IMG/VR virus record: IMGVR_UViG_3300047287_000318
Location: 1-46,591 of that record
From: a virus
Strand: one strand, 5' to 3'
Length of the DNA: 46,591 nt
Each line of letters begins with the position of its first letter. Within the stretch, counting starts at the first letter, position 1. This document shows, piece by piece, positions 7,547-15,672 of the stretch. The notes below the pieces were generated by a model. The model saw only the letters and a program-made list of their open reading frames with translations. It was not told the origin of the DNA and did not search any database. The position numbers and the translations under genes were made by a program.

Positions 7547-8836
7547 ATGCCTACTTCTGTTACCCATGGAACACTGCCTGATGGCAGCATTCTGGAAATT
7601 GGCTCAACTGATGATGGCAGGCTTGAAGTAGACGCTGACTTTTCTGACTCTTCCGTAGATTCATTTGGCCGTCTTCGCACATCAACACCATTTACGCTAT
7701 TCGATTCCAGTCATCGCTTTTCTGATAACGGCCACTGGGCTACTTCTGCGTCTACTGGCGGATCGGCGACTTTTAACGCAAATCAGGGACTTGTTGATCT
7801 CGCAGTTACCGCAGCTTCTGGCTCTGAGATAATTCGTGAAACAAAGCGTGTATTTGCCTATCAGCCAGGCAAATCGCTGTTAATGATGAATACGGTTGTT
7901 TTTGCTACTGCAAAGACGGGCCTTCGTCAGCGTGTTGGTTATTTTGGGGCGGAAAATGGAATTTATCTTGAGCAAGATGGTACGACTGTAAATCTTGTAC
8001 TTCGCTCAAAGGTTTCTGGGTCTATTGTAGATACTAAGATTGCACAATCAAACTGGAATGGCGATGATAAATTAAATGGAACCGGCCTATCTAGTATCAC
8101 TCTTGATTTATCTAAAGCGCAAATTTTTTGGATTGATCTTGAATGGCTTGGCGTTGGCACTGTTCGTGCTGGTTTTGTGATTAATGGTCAATTCATTCAC
8201 TGCCATTCTTTTCATCACGCCAATTTAATTTCCTCTACATATACGACTACTGCTTGCCTGCCAATTCGTTATGAAATAACAAATACGGCTGCGACTTCTG
8301 GCGCAAGCACTATGAAGCAGATTTGCTCTACAGTGCTATCAGAAGGTGGCTACGAACTTCGCGGCATTGCCGAAAGTGCTGGTACAGCAATTGGATCCGC
8401 TTATTCTCTGGCCGTCGCTGGAACCTACTATCCAGTTATTTCTATTCGCCTAAAATCAACTCGACTGGATTCTATTGTCGTTCCCATTGGCGGCGCCTTA
8501 ATGGGTGTTGGTAATGGCCACAATTATTCGTGGCGCGTTTACGAAGCGTCAACAATCTCGGGTGGAAGTTGGCTAACTACAAGCGCGGATTCATCAGTTG
8601 AATATAATCTGTCGGGAACGTCGTTTTCTGGTGGTAAAATTATTTCTTCTGGATACTTTTCTTCTTCAAATCAATCAACTCCTATTGCGAGTATTATCAG
8701 GCAGGCTTTGTTTAGCCTTCAGCTTCAGCGGAATAGTTTCACATCTAATGCTGAAACTCTTACAATTGCTATTGCGTGCGATACGGCTACAAGCACGGCA
8801 TATGGAAGCCTTGACTGGGGCGAGATTACGCGCTGA
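7547..8836 (+). CDS. Conserved virion surface/structural protein (cyanophage family)
   Basis: 429 residues with a GGAG ribosome site about 10 bases upstream. The block from VFAYQPGKSLLMMNTVVFATAK through GYFGAENGIYLEQDG, IFWIDLEWLGVGTVRAGF, HSFHHANLISSTY and LPIRYEITNTAATSG to MKQICSTVLSEGGYELRG is a highly conserved beta-rich domain. I have seen it in structural proteins of many large aquatic phages, preceded as here by an SFGRLRTSTPFTLFDSSHRFSDNG entry motif. Position between tail tube and tail chaperone suggests a tail- or capsid-surface protein, possibly an adhesin or decoration. The precise role is unknown. The C-terminal 130 residues look like a second beta domain. Confidence 0.65.
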   Translation: MPTSVTHGTLPDGSILEIGSTDDGRLEVDADFSDSSVDSFGRLRTSTPFTLFDSSHRFSDNGHWATSASTGGSATFNANQGLVDLAVTAASGSEIIRETKRVFAYQPGKSLLMMNTVVFATAKTGLRQRVGYFGAENGIYLEQDGTTVNLVLRSKVSGSIVDTKIAQSNWNGDDKLNGTGLSSITLDLSKAQIFWIDLEWLGVGTVRAGFVINGQFIHCHSFHHANLISSTYTTTACLPIRYEITNTAATSGASTMKQICSTVLSEGGYELRGIAESAGTAIGSAYSLAVAGTYYPVISIRLKSTRLDSIVVPIGGALMGVGNGHNYSWRVYEASTISGGSWLTTSADSSVEYNLSGTSFSGGKIISSGYFSSSNQSTPIASIIRQALFSLQLQRNSFTSNAETLTIAIACDTATSTAYGSLDWGEITR

Positions 8837-8842
8837 TTGACA

Positions 8843-8890
8843 GTCGGCCCATTGTGTTTTTGCTTATTGTGCATTACGCTTTGGGCTGAC
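8843..8890 (+). promoter_or_regulatory. Long-loop hairpin upstream of the tail chaperone gene
   Basis: GTCGGCCCA (8843-8851) pairs with TGGGCTGAC (8882-8890) over a 30-base loop with one G-U pair, followed by a T-rich stretch up to the ATG at 8905. It may be an attenuator or a poor terminator; the long loop makes this weak. Confidence 0.3.
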
Positions 8891-8904
8891 CATTTTTTCT
8901 TTTT

Positions 8905-9273
8905 ATGGCCAACGCACCCGCCGTTTCTGGCCCGACAAGGGCTATCGACATTCTGCGCAAAGCAGCGAATTTTGAGCCTATCAAGCAGGAGATTACGCTC
9001 AGTGATGGCACTGAGTTTGTTTTTTATGTTTCCCCGTTGAATGCCGCTGAGCGCGAAAAAGCACAGAAGGATGGCGGCGCAGATAGCAATGGCTTTGCCA
9101 TGCAACTTCTCATTCAGAAGGCCCTTGATGAAAACGGCGAGCGGATGTTCAAGTCTGGCGACATTCCCGTTCTGAAGCGTGATGTTGAAGACGAAGATCT
9201 TCAAAAAATGATCCTTTGTGTTCTTCGCCCGCGTGGTGGAAAGGATGAAGAGACCGATCTGAAAAGCGCTTGA
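8905..9273 (+). CDS. Tail assembly chaperone, short form (gpG-like)
   Basis: 122 residues. Small acidic/amphipathic protein directly upstream of the tape measure gene, the place of the lambda G chaperone that holds the tape measure unfolded during tail assembly. Features include DILRKAANFEPIKQEITLSDGTEFVFYVSPL (strand-rich core) and a C-terminal helix ending VLKRDVEDEDLQKMILCVLRP. The stop at 9271 lies 9 bases after a run of four A (9262-9265), from which a +1 shift enters a second open frame. There is no clear Shine-Dalgarno; the start ATG follows a T-rich stretch. Confidence 0.7.
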   Translation: MANAPAVSGPTRAIDILRKAANFEPIKQEITLSDGTEFVFYVSPLNAAEREKAQKDGGADSNGFAMQLLIQKALDENGERMFKSGDIPVLKRDVEDEDLQKMILCVLRPRGGKDEETDLKSA

Positions 9274-9463
9274 GAAAGAACTTGAGTTTGATAGCAGACT
9301 CATGTTTCAGCTTTCTCTTGCAGAGGAGCTAAAAATGACATTGGCTCAACTAAAAGAGTCAATGACAGATGAAGAAATGCTCCTCTGGGCCGCGTATTTC
9401 CGCATCAAGAAGCGTCAACACGACAAAATGATGCAAGACGCGAAAAGAGGGGCAAGGCGTTAA
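9263..9463 (+). CDS. Tail assembly chaperone frameshift extension (gpT-like part of a GT fusion)
   Basis: This frame opens only after a TGA at 9260-9262 and runs 66 residues to TAA at 9461. A ribosome with tRNA-Lys on AAA (9262-9264) can re-pair perfectly on AAA (9263-9265), giving a +1 shift and a fusion ...TDLK-ALEKELEFDSRLMFQ.... The product part (LSLAEELKMTLAQLKES, DEEMLLWAAYFRIKK) has the helix pattern and W-A-x-[YF] signature usual for lambda-type T domains. An internal ATG at 9302 could allow separate translation, but the lack of a ribosome site and the continuity of the helix upstream of 9302 favour fusion. Established: most long-tailed phages make a G/GT pair here, usually by -1. The +1 sign is what I see in this sequence. 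Confidence 0.65.
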   Translation, partial: KALEKELEFDSRLMFQLSLAEELKMTLAQLKESMTDEEMLLWAAYFRIKKRQHDKMMQDAKRGARR

Positions 9464-9471
9464 GAGTGATC

Positions 9472-9499
9472 AGCCGTCCACCTGGGGCGGCTTTTTCTT
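9472..9499 (+). terminator. Rho-independent terminator before the tape measure gene
   Basis: An 8-bp stem AGCCGTCC/GGGCGGCT (one G-U pair) with a 5-base loop is followed by TTTTCTT. The tape measure therefore probably has its own promoter or depends on read-through; a convincing promoter was not identified in the 37 bases that follow. Confidence 0.8.
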
Positions 9500-9536
9500 G
9501 CCTGGCTAGAATTGTCTCAGAGCGCAACTTCGTTAC

Positions 9537-12500
9537 ATGGCTGGCGTCAATACAGTTATTAACGTAGCGGTAAATGATAAGGAACTCGATCGCCTAAGCA
9601 CAAAACTAAATGCGGTAGCCTCATTAATAAATAGAGTTAATGCTGTTCCAATAGCGCTTGATGACAAAAGAGCAAGCTCTGCGGTTCAAGATCTTGTCTC
9701 TGAGCTATCTGCGTTCGCAAAAAAACAAGCTGAAGTAAAAACTGTAACATATAGCACTACTGCTGCATTAAAAGATCAGGCAAATGCTTATCTGCTGGTC
9801 GCAAATAATGCTAAAATAGGTCAAGAGTTATTCAAGAATGCAACAATATCTGCAGAGCGTTTAACGCGCAGGGCAGCAGCGGCAGAGCAAGAAAGACTCA
9901 AAATATTAAAAGAATTTTATACTACACAGAAAGTAACTAACAAGCAGGGTAAGTCTGAATATGCAAATCTTGGAATAGAAGAACTTGTTCGCCAGCAAAA
10001 GCTTGCATTCGGTACAAATAGCATTGCGTCTATTAGTGCTTTCGCCGCAGAGCTGCAGGGAGTTTTTGAATTAATGGGGTCAGGCGCTCCTGGCCGCCTG
10101 CAGGTTCTTGACATGATTGTTGAGGCCGAAAAACGGCTCAAATCAATTCAGCGCCAACCAGCCGCTACTGCGCCTGTTGCTCGCACTGGTCCCGCAACGG
10201 AACTTGGAAGCCCAAAAGAATACCAGCAAAGGCAAAAATTTGACGATGATTTACTTGCAACTAGAAAGAAGCTTGAAAGAATTAGCGTAAATCTTGATGC
10301 GTCTACTTTATCGCAAAACGATAAACTTCAAGTAAGGAATAATCTTGCAGAGGCGTTTAATGCGCTAGAACAGAAAAACTTCTCTCTCGCTAAAAACCTT
10401 GGCGCGGAAACTGATAGGTATCTCCGTGACGCAAAAAGCAGGCAAACAGTTACGGAAAGAGCTGATCGTCAGCGTGCGGCTGCACTAAAGGCGATAGAAA
10501 AAGCTACTTATAGCGCAGAGCTTTCTGTCGCAAAGCTAACTGCCCAATTTGCCAACACATCCGATCTTGATGCCTGGGTAGATGGATTCTCAAAGGTTGA
10601 AAATACGGCTCAAGAGATTCTTGATCTCAGTAAAAAATTCGGGACAGAATTTGATAAAAAGTTAAAAAATATTCCAACACCAGAAAAGCCATTCGTTACT
10701 CGCCTTGGTGGCGGACAAGAAGTTAGGGCACGTCAGGATTATCTCAACAGGCTTGAAGCCGAAGTCCAACTAGGCAAAGCAGTCAAGCTTGGTGGAGGGC
10801 AAGAGCTTGCTCAGCGCCAGAAATTTGATAAAGATCAAATTAGAGCAGCCGAGCAAAAAACAAGTCTCAATAGAATTATTGAGGCGCAGCTTCTTTCGTT
10901 CAATACATTAGCGAATGATTTCACGCTTCAAGAGCAGAGAGGCGTACAAATTGCTGGAGAAAAAGCAGCTCTTCTTAGAGATATTCAAGCTATAGACAAG
11001 AAAGACTTTGAGATAAATGAGCTAAATACAAAGGCAATTGCTGATCGACTGAGGATATACAGAGCAGCCCTTGCCCTTCGCATTAGCGAGGCAAAAGTTG
11101 CCGGAAAATATGTAACTAGCACTCCAGAAGCTACCGGCAAAAGTCAGGCGGATATTATAGAAGAAAGAAGGAATCGTCTTCTTCTAAATGCTCTCAGCTT
11201 ACAGAGCAATATTGTCTCGATTGAAAGTCGCGGCGCTGATCTTAGCTCCGAGCGCCTAGAGCTTGAAGCGAAGATACTTTATCTCAAAAATCTACAGGGC
11301 AAGGCGTCACAGGAAGACCTAACTATTCTCGCTAACCAAATTCAACAGTTAAGGATTAAAGCAAAAACAGAATCTGCTGGACTTCCTAGGGAAAAAAGGA
11401 GAGTTCCATTCCTTGAGCGTCGTCTTGGCGCTGAAAAAGCAGGGGCTGTCACTGAGGGCTTGGTCGGTGGCGCCTTCCCACTGCTCTTTGGTCAGGGTGT
11501 TGGCGCGTCCATCGGTGGCGCGGTTGGCGGCGCTCTTGGTGGTATGGCTGGTGGTGGGCTTGGCTTCGGCCTGTCTCTGCTGGGCACCACGCTTGGATCT
11601 GCGCTCGATCAATCAGTTGCAGCTGCAACGGCGCTTGGAAATGCTTTACTTATTGCTAAAGATAATTACAGCGAACTTCGTCAGCAGGGTCTTGATTTTA
11701 CCGCAGAACTTGAAGATCAGGTTCGCAAAGCAAAAGAGGCTGGTCAGTATACCAAGGCAAGAGACATACAGCGTAGCGCAGTATTTTCTCAGACTAGCGA
11801 TGTCGATTCTCTTGCACTGAGAGGAGTTACAGCGGCTTCCAATGAATTGCTCAAGGCCTGGAATGAAGTCAAGGCGGCAGTTGGAACAACCCTGTCGATT
11901 CTTGCATCGCCCTTCATGTTTGCCCTATCTGCAATCCTAAGGATTGTTTCAAGTGCGGCGCAGGGATTTAATGTAATTGCTACCGGTATTGCAAAAATTG
12001 TCAGTTTAATACCTGGCGCCGACGCTCTTGGGGCGACTCTCGAAGAAAGAGCGGTAAGAGGCACGCAGCAATATGAAGATCAAGTCGCTGAAATAAATAA
12101 GCAAATATCCGCATCTGACAAACTAAATCAAACGCTAAAATTAAAAAATGATATTATTCAAGCCTCAATTGGCGCATCAAAGGGCGAATACGAGGCAGCC
12201 GTAAAACGCGCAGAAGCTCAAGAAAGGCTCAAGAAATTAGAAAAAGAAATTCAAGACTTTAGGGCTAGTGCTCCCACTGGCACAAGCGAACTTCGCACTA
12301 AAGCTCTTGTTCAAGAAAATCAAATGCGAATTAAGTTCGCAGAAGATGAGCGCAATACATTACTTGCTGACGCAAGAACAGTATATGACCAAATAGTTGA
12401 AAACAATAAGAGAATAAGTGAGCTTAAAAAGCAATACGAAGAAGAATACAACAGCATGGTCTTGCAAAATAGCCGTGCTCAACAAGATTCGGATATTTCC

Positions 12501-14438
12501 GCAACGAGGAAGCTGCAAGATGCTCGCATGAAAATGCGCGAGCAAGAAATTTCTTATATTAGAAAAATTGGTCAGGAGCAAATTAAAGCTCAAGAACTTG
12601 AAATTCAGCAGCGTTCGTTTGGTCGTGGTATTGAAGCGCAACTCTCTTCTGATCCGACATCCGCAAATCTGATTAATACTGTTCAAACTGCAATTGAACA
12701 GTGGCGCACTGGGCGTCGTTCCGTAGAAGAAGAATATCAGGCAAAACAGCAGGAAATACAGCTTGAAGCGCAAAAAGCAGAAATATCAATCCAGCGCTAC
12801 AAGCTTGATAACGCGCTGAGAATCGCTCGCGCCAATGAAGATAGCCAAATTAGGATTAACAAGCTACAGGAACAAATTAATAAGCAAAATGAACAGGCAT
12901 CAAAAAATGATGTAAAAAGACAGCAGGAAGGTCTGCTTAATATTGTAGGGCTCAGGAAAGGTATAGCCACGGAGCAATATTTTGCGGTTAAATCTCAAGC
13001 CGATTTGGCAAAAGCAGCTCCAAATGCTTTTACAGGTGAACAGAAACAAAGAATTGAGATTGATCTTGACCTAGCTAAGCGAGTTTATGGAATATACGAT
13101 TCACTTTATAAGAGGGTAGAACAAACAATTGCTAATGTAAAAATTAGCAGTGCTATACCGAATCTTGGTCCTGCGCCAAAACTTACAGATACTTCCGGTG
13201 TTGCTAGTGCGGCGGAATCAGCAGCTGTTACGCAAAACAAAAAATACGAAGAGCAAGTGAATTTACTTAGTAAAATCCAAGGTTTAAAGCGAGAAGATTT
13301 TGAACTTGTCAAGAAAATACTTGATCCTCAGTCCAGCCAACTGGAGCAATTAAATCAAATACTTAAATCGCAGCAGAATGCTGTTGAGGAAAAGATGCGT
13401 TATCGCCAGTTAATCGCATCTGGTGTTAACCCGGAACTGGCCAAAGAGTTAATTGCAATTGAAATGATTAGAGATGTTCAACTGCAAAATCTTGACACAT
13501 TGATTAAATCAATTGAAGCGACCGAGGAGTTTGCAAGTAATCCAAAAATTCAAGAAATAGTTCAAGCCCTGAAAGAGATCAGCGGTGGCGTTAAGAGCAA
13601 AGCCGATGAAGCCATTTCTGGCGCCAAAAAAGCAAACGCTCCGGGCGAAAAAATTAAAGATTTCATTGCTCAGGCAACCGCTGAACTCAATGATCTTGAA
13701 TCTGTTGCCATTCGTGTTTCACAAAGCATTGGCGATGCTATCGGCAACTCTCTTGCCAATGGCATCTCCGGCCTGATCGAAGGCACGACTACCGCCAAGC
13801 AAGTCTTTGCAGACTTCCTGAAGAGCGTTGGCCAGATTCTTGTGCAAGAAGGCACGAAGATGATTGGCATGTATATAGCAATTGCGATTGCAAAGGCTGC
13901 TGCTGGATTATTTGGGGGTGGTGGCTATAGCGCCGCCAGAGATTCCCAGATGCCAAATTCCGCTTTTATTCCAAAGGGCGGCTTTAAGTTTCCGGGCGCT
14001 GCAGATGGCGCATATTTCTCTGGCGCAATGTCGTATTTTGCCAATGGCGGCATGTTCACCAATAAGATCGTTTCCTCGCCAACTCTCTTCAAGTTCGCCG
14101 ATGGCGGCTCCATGAGCACTGGTGTCATGGGCGAGGCTGGACCCGAGGCAATCATGCCCCTGCGTCGCGGTGCTAGCGGTCGCCTAGGCGTTGACGCCTC
14201 CGGCCTCCGCGAGGCCATGGGTAGCGCTCCTGGCGCCTCTTCTGGTGGCTCCGTCTTGAACATGACCTTTGAGACGACTTCGATCAATGGCGTGGAATAC
14301 GTCAGCAGGGAGCAGCTTGAGTCTGCAATGGCTGCCACTCGACGCCAAGCAGCTTCGGACGGCGCAAAACGTGGAATGTCGATGGCCTTAGATAAACTTC
14401 AACAGTCACCTCAAGCTCGTCGTCGGGTCGGGATCTAA
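9537..14438 (+). CDS. Tape measure protein
   Basis: 1633 residues, the longest gene here; it sets tail length and is ejected with the DNA. By the usual 1.5 angstrom per residue rule its length implies a tail of very roughly 240 nm (inference). Long Lys/Glu/Gln/Ala-rich helical stretches occupy residues 1-630 and 830-1420. A Gly/Ala-rich hydrophobic region lies near residues 637-692 (GLVGGAFPLLFGQGVGASIG...), with further hydrophobic segments to about 830 suited to membrane insertion. The C-terminus has the lambda H-like signature MGEAGPEAIMPLRRGASGRLGVDASG. Most of the gene is AT-rich with many ATA and TTA codons, while the Gly-rich region and C-terminus are GC-rich. Confidence 0.9.
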   Translation: MAGVNTVINVAVNDKELDRLSTKLNAVASLINRVNAVPIALDDKRASSAVQDLVSELSAFAKKQAEVKTVTYSTTAALKDQANAYLLVANNAKIGQELFKNATISAERLTRRAAAAEQERLKILKEFYTTQKVTNKQGKSEYANLGIEELVRQQKLAFGTNSIASISAFAAELQGVFELMGSGAPGRLQVLDMIVEAEKRLKSIQRQPAATAPVARTGPATELGSPKEYQQRQKFDDDLLATRKKLERISVNLDASTLSQNDKLQVRNNLAEAFNALEQKNFSLAKNLGAETDRYLRDAKSRQTVTERADRQRAAALKAIEKATYSAELSVAKLTAQFANTSDLDAWVDGFSKVENTAQEILDLSKKFGTEFDKKLKNIPTPEKPFVTRLGGGQEVRARQDYLNRLEAEVQLGKAVKLGGGQELAQRQKFDKDQIRAAEQKTSLNRIIEAQLLSFNTLANDFTLQEQRGVQIAGEKAALLRDIQAIDKKDFEINELNTKAIADRLRIYRAALALRISEAKVAGKYVTSTPEATGKSQADIIEERRNRLLLNALSLQSNIVSIESRGADLSSERLELEAKILYLKNLQGKASQEDLTILANQIQQLRIKAKTESAGLPREKRRVPFLERRLGAEKAGAVTEGLVGGAFPLLFGQGVGASIGGAVGGALGGMAGGGLGFGLSLLGTTLGSALDQSVAAATALGNALLIAKDNYSELRQQGLDFTAELEDQVRKAKEAGQYTKARDIQRSAVFSQTSDVDSLALRGVTAASNELLKAWNEVKAAVGTTLSILASPFMFALSAILRIVSSAAQGFNVIATGIAKIVSLIPGADALGATLEERAVRGTQQYEDQVAEINKQISASDKLNQTLKLKNDIIQASIGASKGEYEAAVKRAEAQERLKKLEKEIQDFRASAPTGTSELRTKALVQENQMRIKFAEDERNTLLADARTVYDQIVENNKRISELKKQYEEEYNSMVLQNSRAQQDSDISATRKLQDARMKMREQEISYIRKIGQEQIKAQELEIQQRSFGRGIEAQLSSDPTSANLINTVQTAIEQWRTGRRSVEEEYQAKQQEIQLEAQKAEISIQRYKLDNALRIARANEDSQIRINKLQEQINKQNEQASKNDVKRQQEGLLNIVGLRKGIATEQYFAVKSQADLAKAAPNAFTGEQKQRIEIDLDLAKRVYGIYDSLYKRVEQTIANVKISSAIPNLGPAPKLTDTSGVASAAESAAVTQNKKYEEQVNLLSKIQGLKREDFELVKKILDPQSSQLEQLNQILKSQQNAVEEKMRYRQLIASGVNPELAKELIAIEMIRDVQLQNLDTLIKSIEATEEFASNPKIQEIVQALKEISGGVKSKADEAISGAKKANAPGEKIKDFIAQATAELNDLESVAIRVSQSIGDAIGNSLANGISGLIEGTTTAKQVFADFLKSVGQILVQEGTKMIGMYIAIAIAKAAAGLFGGGGYSAARDSQMPNSAFIPKGGFKFPGAADGAYFSGAMSYFANGGMFTNKIVSSPTLFKFADGGSMSTGVMGEAGPEAIMPLRRGASGRLGVDASGLREAMGSAPGASSGGSVLNMTFETTSINGVEYVSREQLESAMAATRRQAASDGAKRGMSMALDKLQQSPQARRRVGI

Positions 14439-14441
14439 GTC

Positions 14442-14831
14442 ATGTCGATACCATTCCCCGCACTTGTTCCGACCGGACGCAGAGTAAAGCTCGGCGAATA
14501 TCCGACGAAGGTTTATAGGTCGATGTCGGGCGCAACTGCAAAACGCAGTTTTGGCAATAGGGCGTTCAAGTATCAGTTAACACTTGAGTTCAAGAACATA
14601 CTTGATGCAACCGCCGCTTCAATTGTTACACACTACACAAGCGTTAATGCTGGTTTTACGCGCTTTACGCTTTCAACGCAACTTTTTGATGGCATGGATT
14701 CGACCTTGAGTTCGCAGCTTCGTGCTCCGGCTGGAGTTCTATGGGAGTATGCGTCGCCTCCTGATGTCGAATCAGTGACGAAGGGCATTAGCACTGTTAG
14801 GGTTGAACTTGTAGGAGAAATTGATCCGTGA
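14442..14831 (+). CDS. Tail tip protein, lambda M-position minor tail protein
   Basis: 129 residues starting 3 bases after the tape measure stop. The pattern FPALVPTGRRVKLGEYPTKVYRSMSGATAKRSFGN ... LTLEFKNILDATAASIVTHY is a compact beta protein that I know from cyanophage tail-tip clusters. By position it corresponds to lambda M, which starts the tail tip complex. Its stop overlaps the next gene's GTG as GTGA (14828-14831). Confidence 0.6.
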   Translation: MSIPFPALVPTGRRVKLGEYPTKVYRSMSGATAKRSFGNRAFKYQLTLEFKNILDATAASIVTHYTSVNAGFTRFTLSTQLFDGMDSTLSSQLRAPAGVLWEYASPPDVESVTKGISTVRVELVGEIDP

Positions 14832-15295
14832 CACTTGAAATCAGAGTTGCTCAGTTTTTCAAGCTTGCTGATAGAGCTGGTAACGTTTATCGCTATCAAA
14901 ATTATTTCATAAATTCAACATCTTCTATTCCGGGCGAAAGCTATAACTTCGCGCCGTTTCAAGTGCAGGGAACGATGTCAACCCTCGGCGGCGACAATGG
15001 ATTGCTACAGATTCTATTTCCCAACATTGAATTTGCTATTCGCCTCCTGGAGGCCGCTGATGGGAATAGGCTTTCTAAGCTGACACTTAATACTTATTGG
15101 CTTAGTGCATCGGGCTCTGTACTTAAGTCCTACGGAGAAAAATATATTGGCGTTGGATCAAGCTTTAGCGATACAACAATTGAGCTTCGCTACAGGGCTG
15201 CAACTGATGCAGCTGGCAACCAGTTCCCCGCTTCGACGCTTACAAGAAATCTTGTCGGCATTCTTCCCCTTGACTCAGAGATCTCGACGCGATGA
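14828..15295 (+). CDS. Tail tip protein, lambda L-position minor tail protein
   Basis: 155 residues from a GTG in a GTGA overlap with the upstream gene. A beta-rich protein (YRYQNYFINSTSSIPGESYNFAPFQVQGTMSTLGGDN...) ending in PLDSEISTR. By gene order (tape measure, M, L, K, J) it takes the place of lambda L, a tail-tip baseplate hub component. The four cysteines that bind an iron-sulfur cluster in lambda L are not present here. The stop overlaps the next start by 4 bases (ATGA, 15292-15295). Confidence 0.55.
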   Translation: MTLEIRVAQFFKLADRAGNVYRYQNYFINSTSSIPGESYNFAPFQVQGTMSTLGGDNGLLQILFPNIEFAIRLLEAADGNRLSKLTLNTYWLSASGSVLKSYGEKYIGVGSSFSDTTIELRYRAATDAAGNQFPASTLTRNLVGILPLDSEISTR

Positions 15296-15672
15296 ATGAT
15301 CTGATTGGACTCAAAAGAGCCTGGAGTGCGCTGCCAGGTGATGGCTCTGGCATGGTCGATTGTTGTGCCCTTGCCGCAGAGGTTCACAAAAGGCTTGGAT
15401 ACTATGACTACACTAATGAGCTGCTTGAGATATTTAGCAAATACACAGACGATTCGCTGCCTAAAAGTTTTATAGCAAAATGGCTACTGAAGAATGCTGA
15501 GCGGATCGACGGCCCGGAACCACATGCTGTAGTTTTGCTTCCCGGCAATGGAGCTGGGGCAGTCGGCACGGTTCTCGACGATGGGAACGTTCTTTTTATC
15601 GCGCCGAACAGCTATGTTGTACGTGCGCCAATTCCAGAAGGGATGGGCTGGTACTTTCGGATGAAAAAATGA
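15292..15672 (+). CDS. Tail-tip NlpC/P60-like (lambda K-like) protein, possibly inactive
   Basis: 126 residues. The MVDCCALAAEVHKRLGY segment fits the catalytic-Cys helix of NlpC/P60 peptidases (Cys24 or Cys25), and VGTVLDDGNVLFIAPNSYVV fits the following beta strands of the fold. In active members the strand starts with a catalytic His (H-V-G); here the equivalent residue is Ala90. A His at position 79 (EPHAVVLL) lies one strand earlier and could compensate. Position between the L- and J-like genes is that of lambda K, thought to open peptidoglycan during entry. The fold assignment is moderate and the loss of activity is inference. ATGA-type overlaps occur at both ends. Confidence 0.5.
   Translation: MNDLIGLKRAWSALPGDGSGMVDCCALAAEVHKRLGYYDYTNELLEIFSKYTDDSLPKSFIAKWLLKNAERIDGPEPHAVVLLPGNGAGAVGTVLDDGNVLFIAPNSYVVRAPIPEGMGWYFRMKK

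Noticed and set aside
9501-9536. Promoter (TAGAAT at 9507) for the tape measure gene
   Set aside because: No acceptable -35 box at the right distance; the upstream sequence is the terminator stem.
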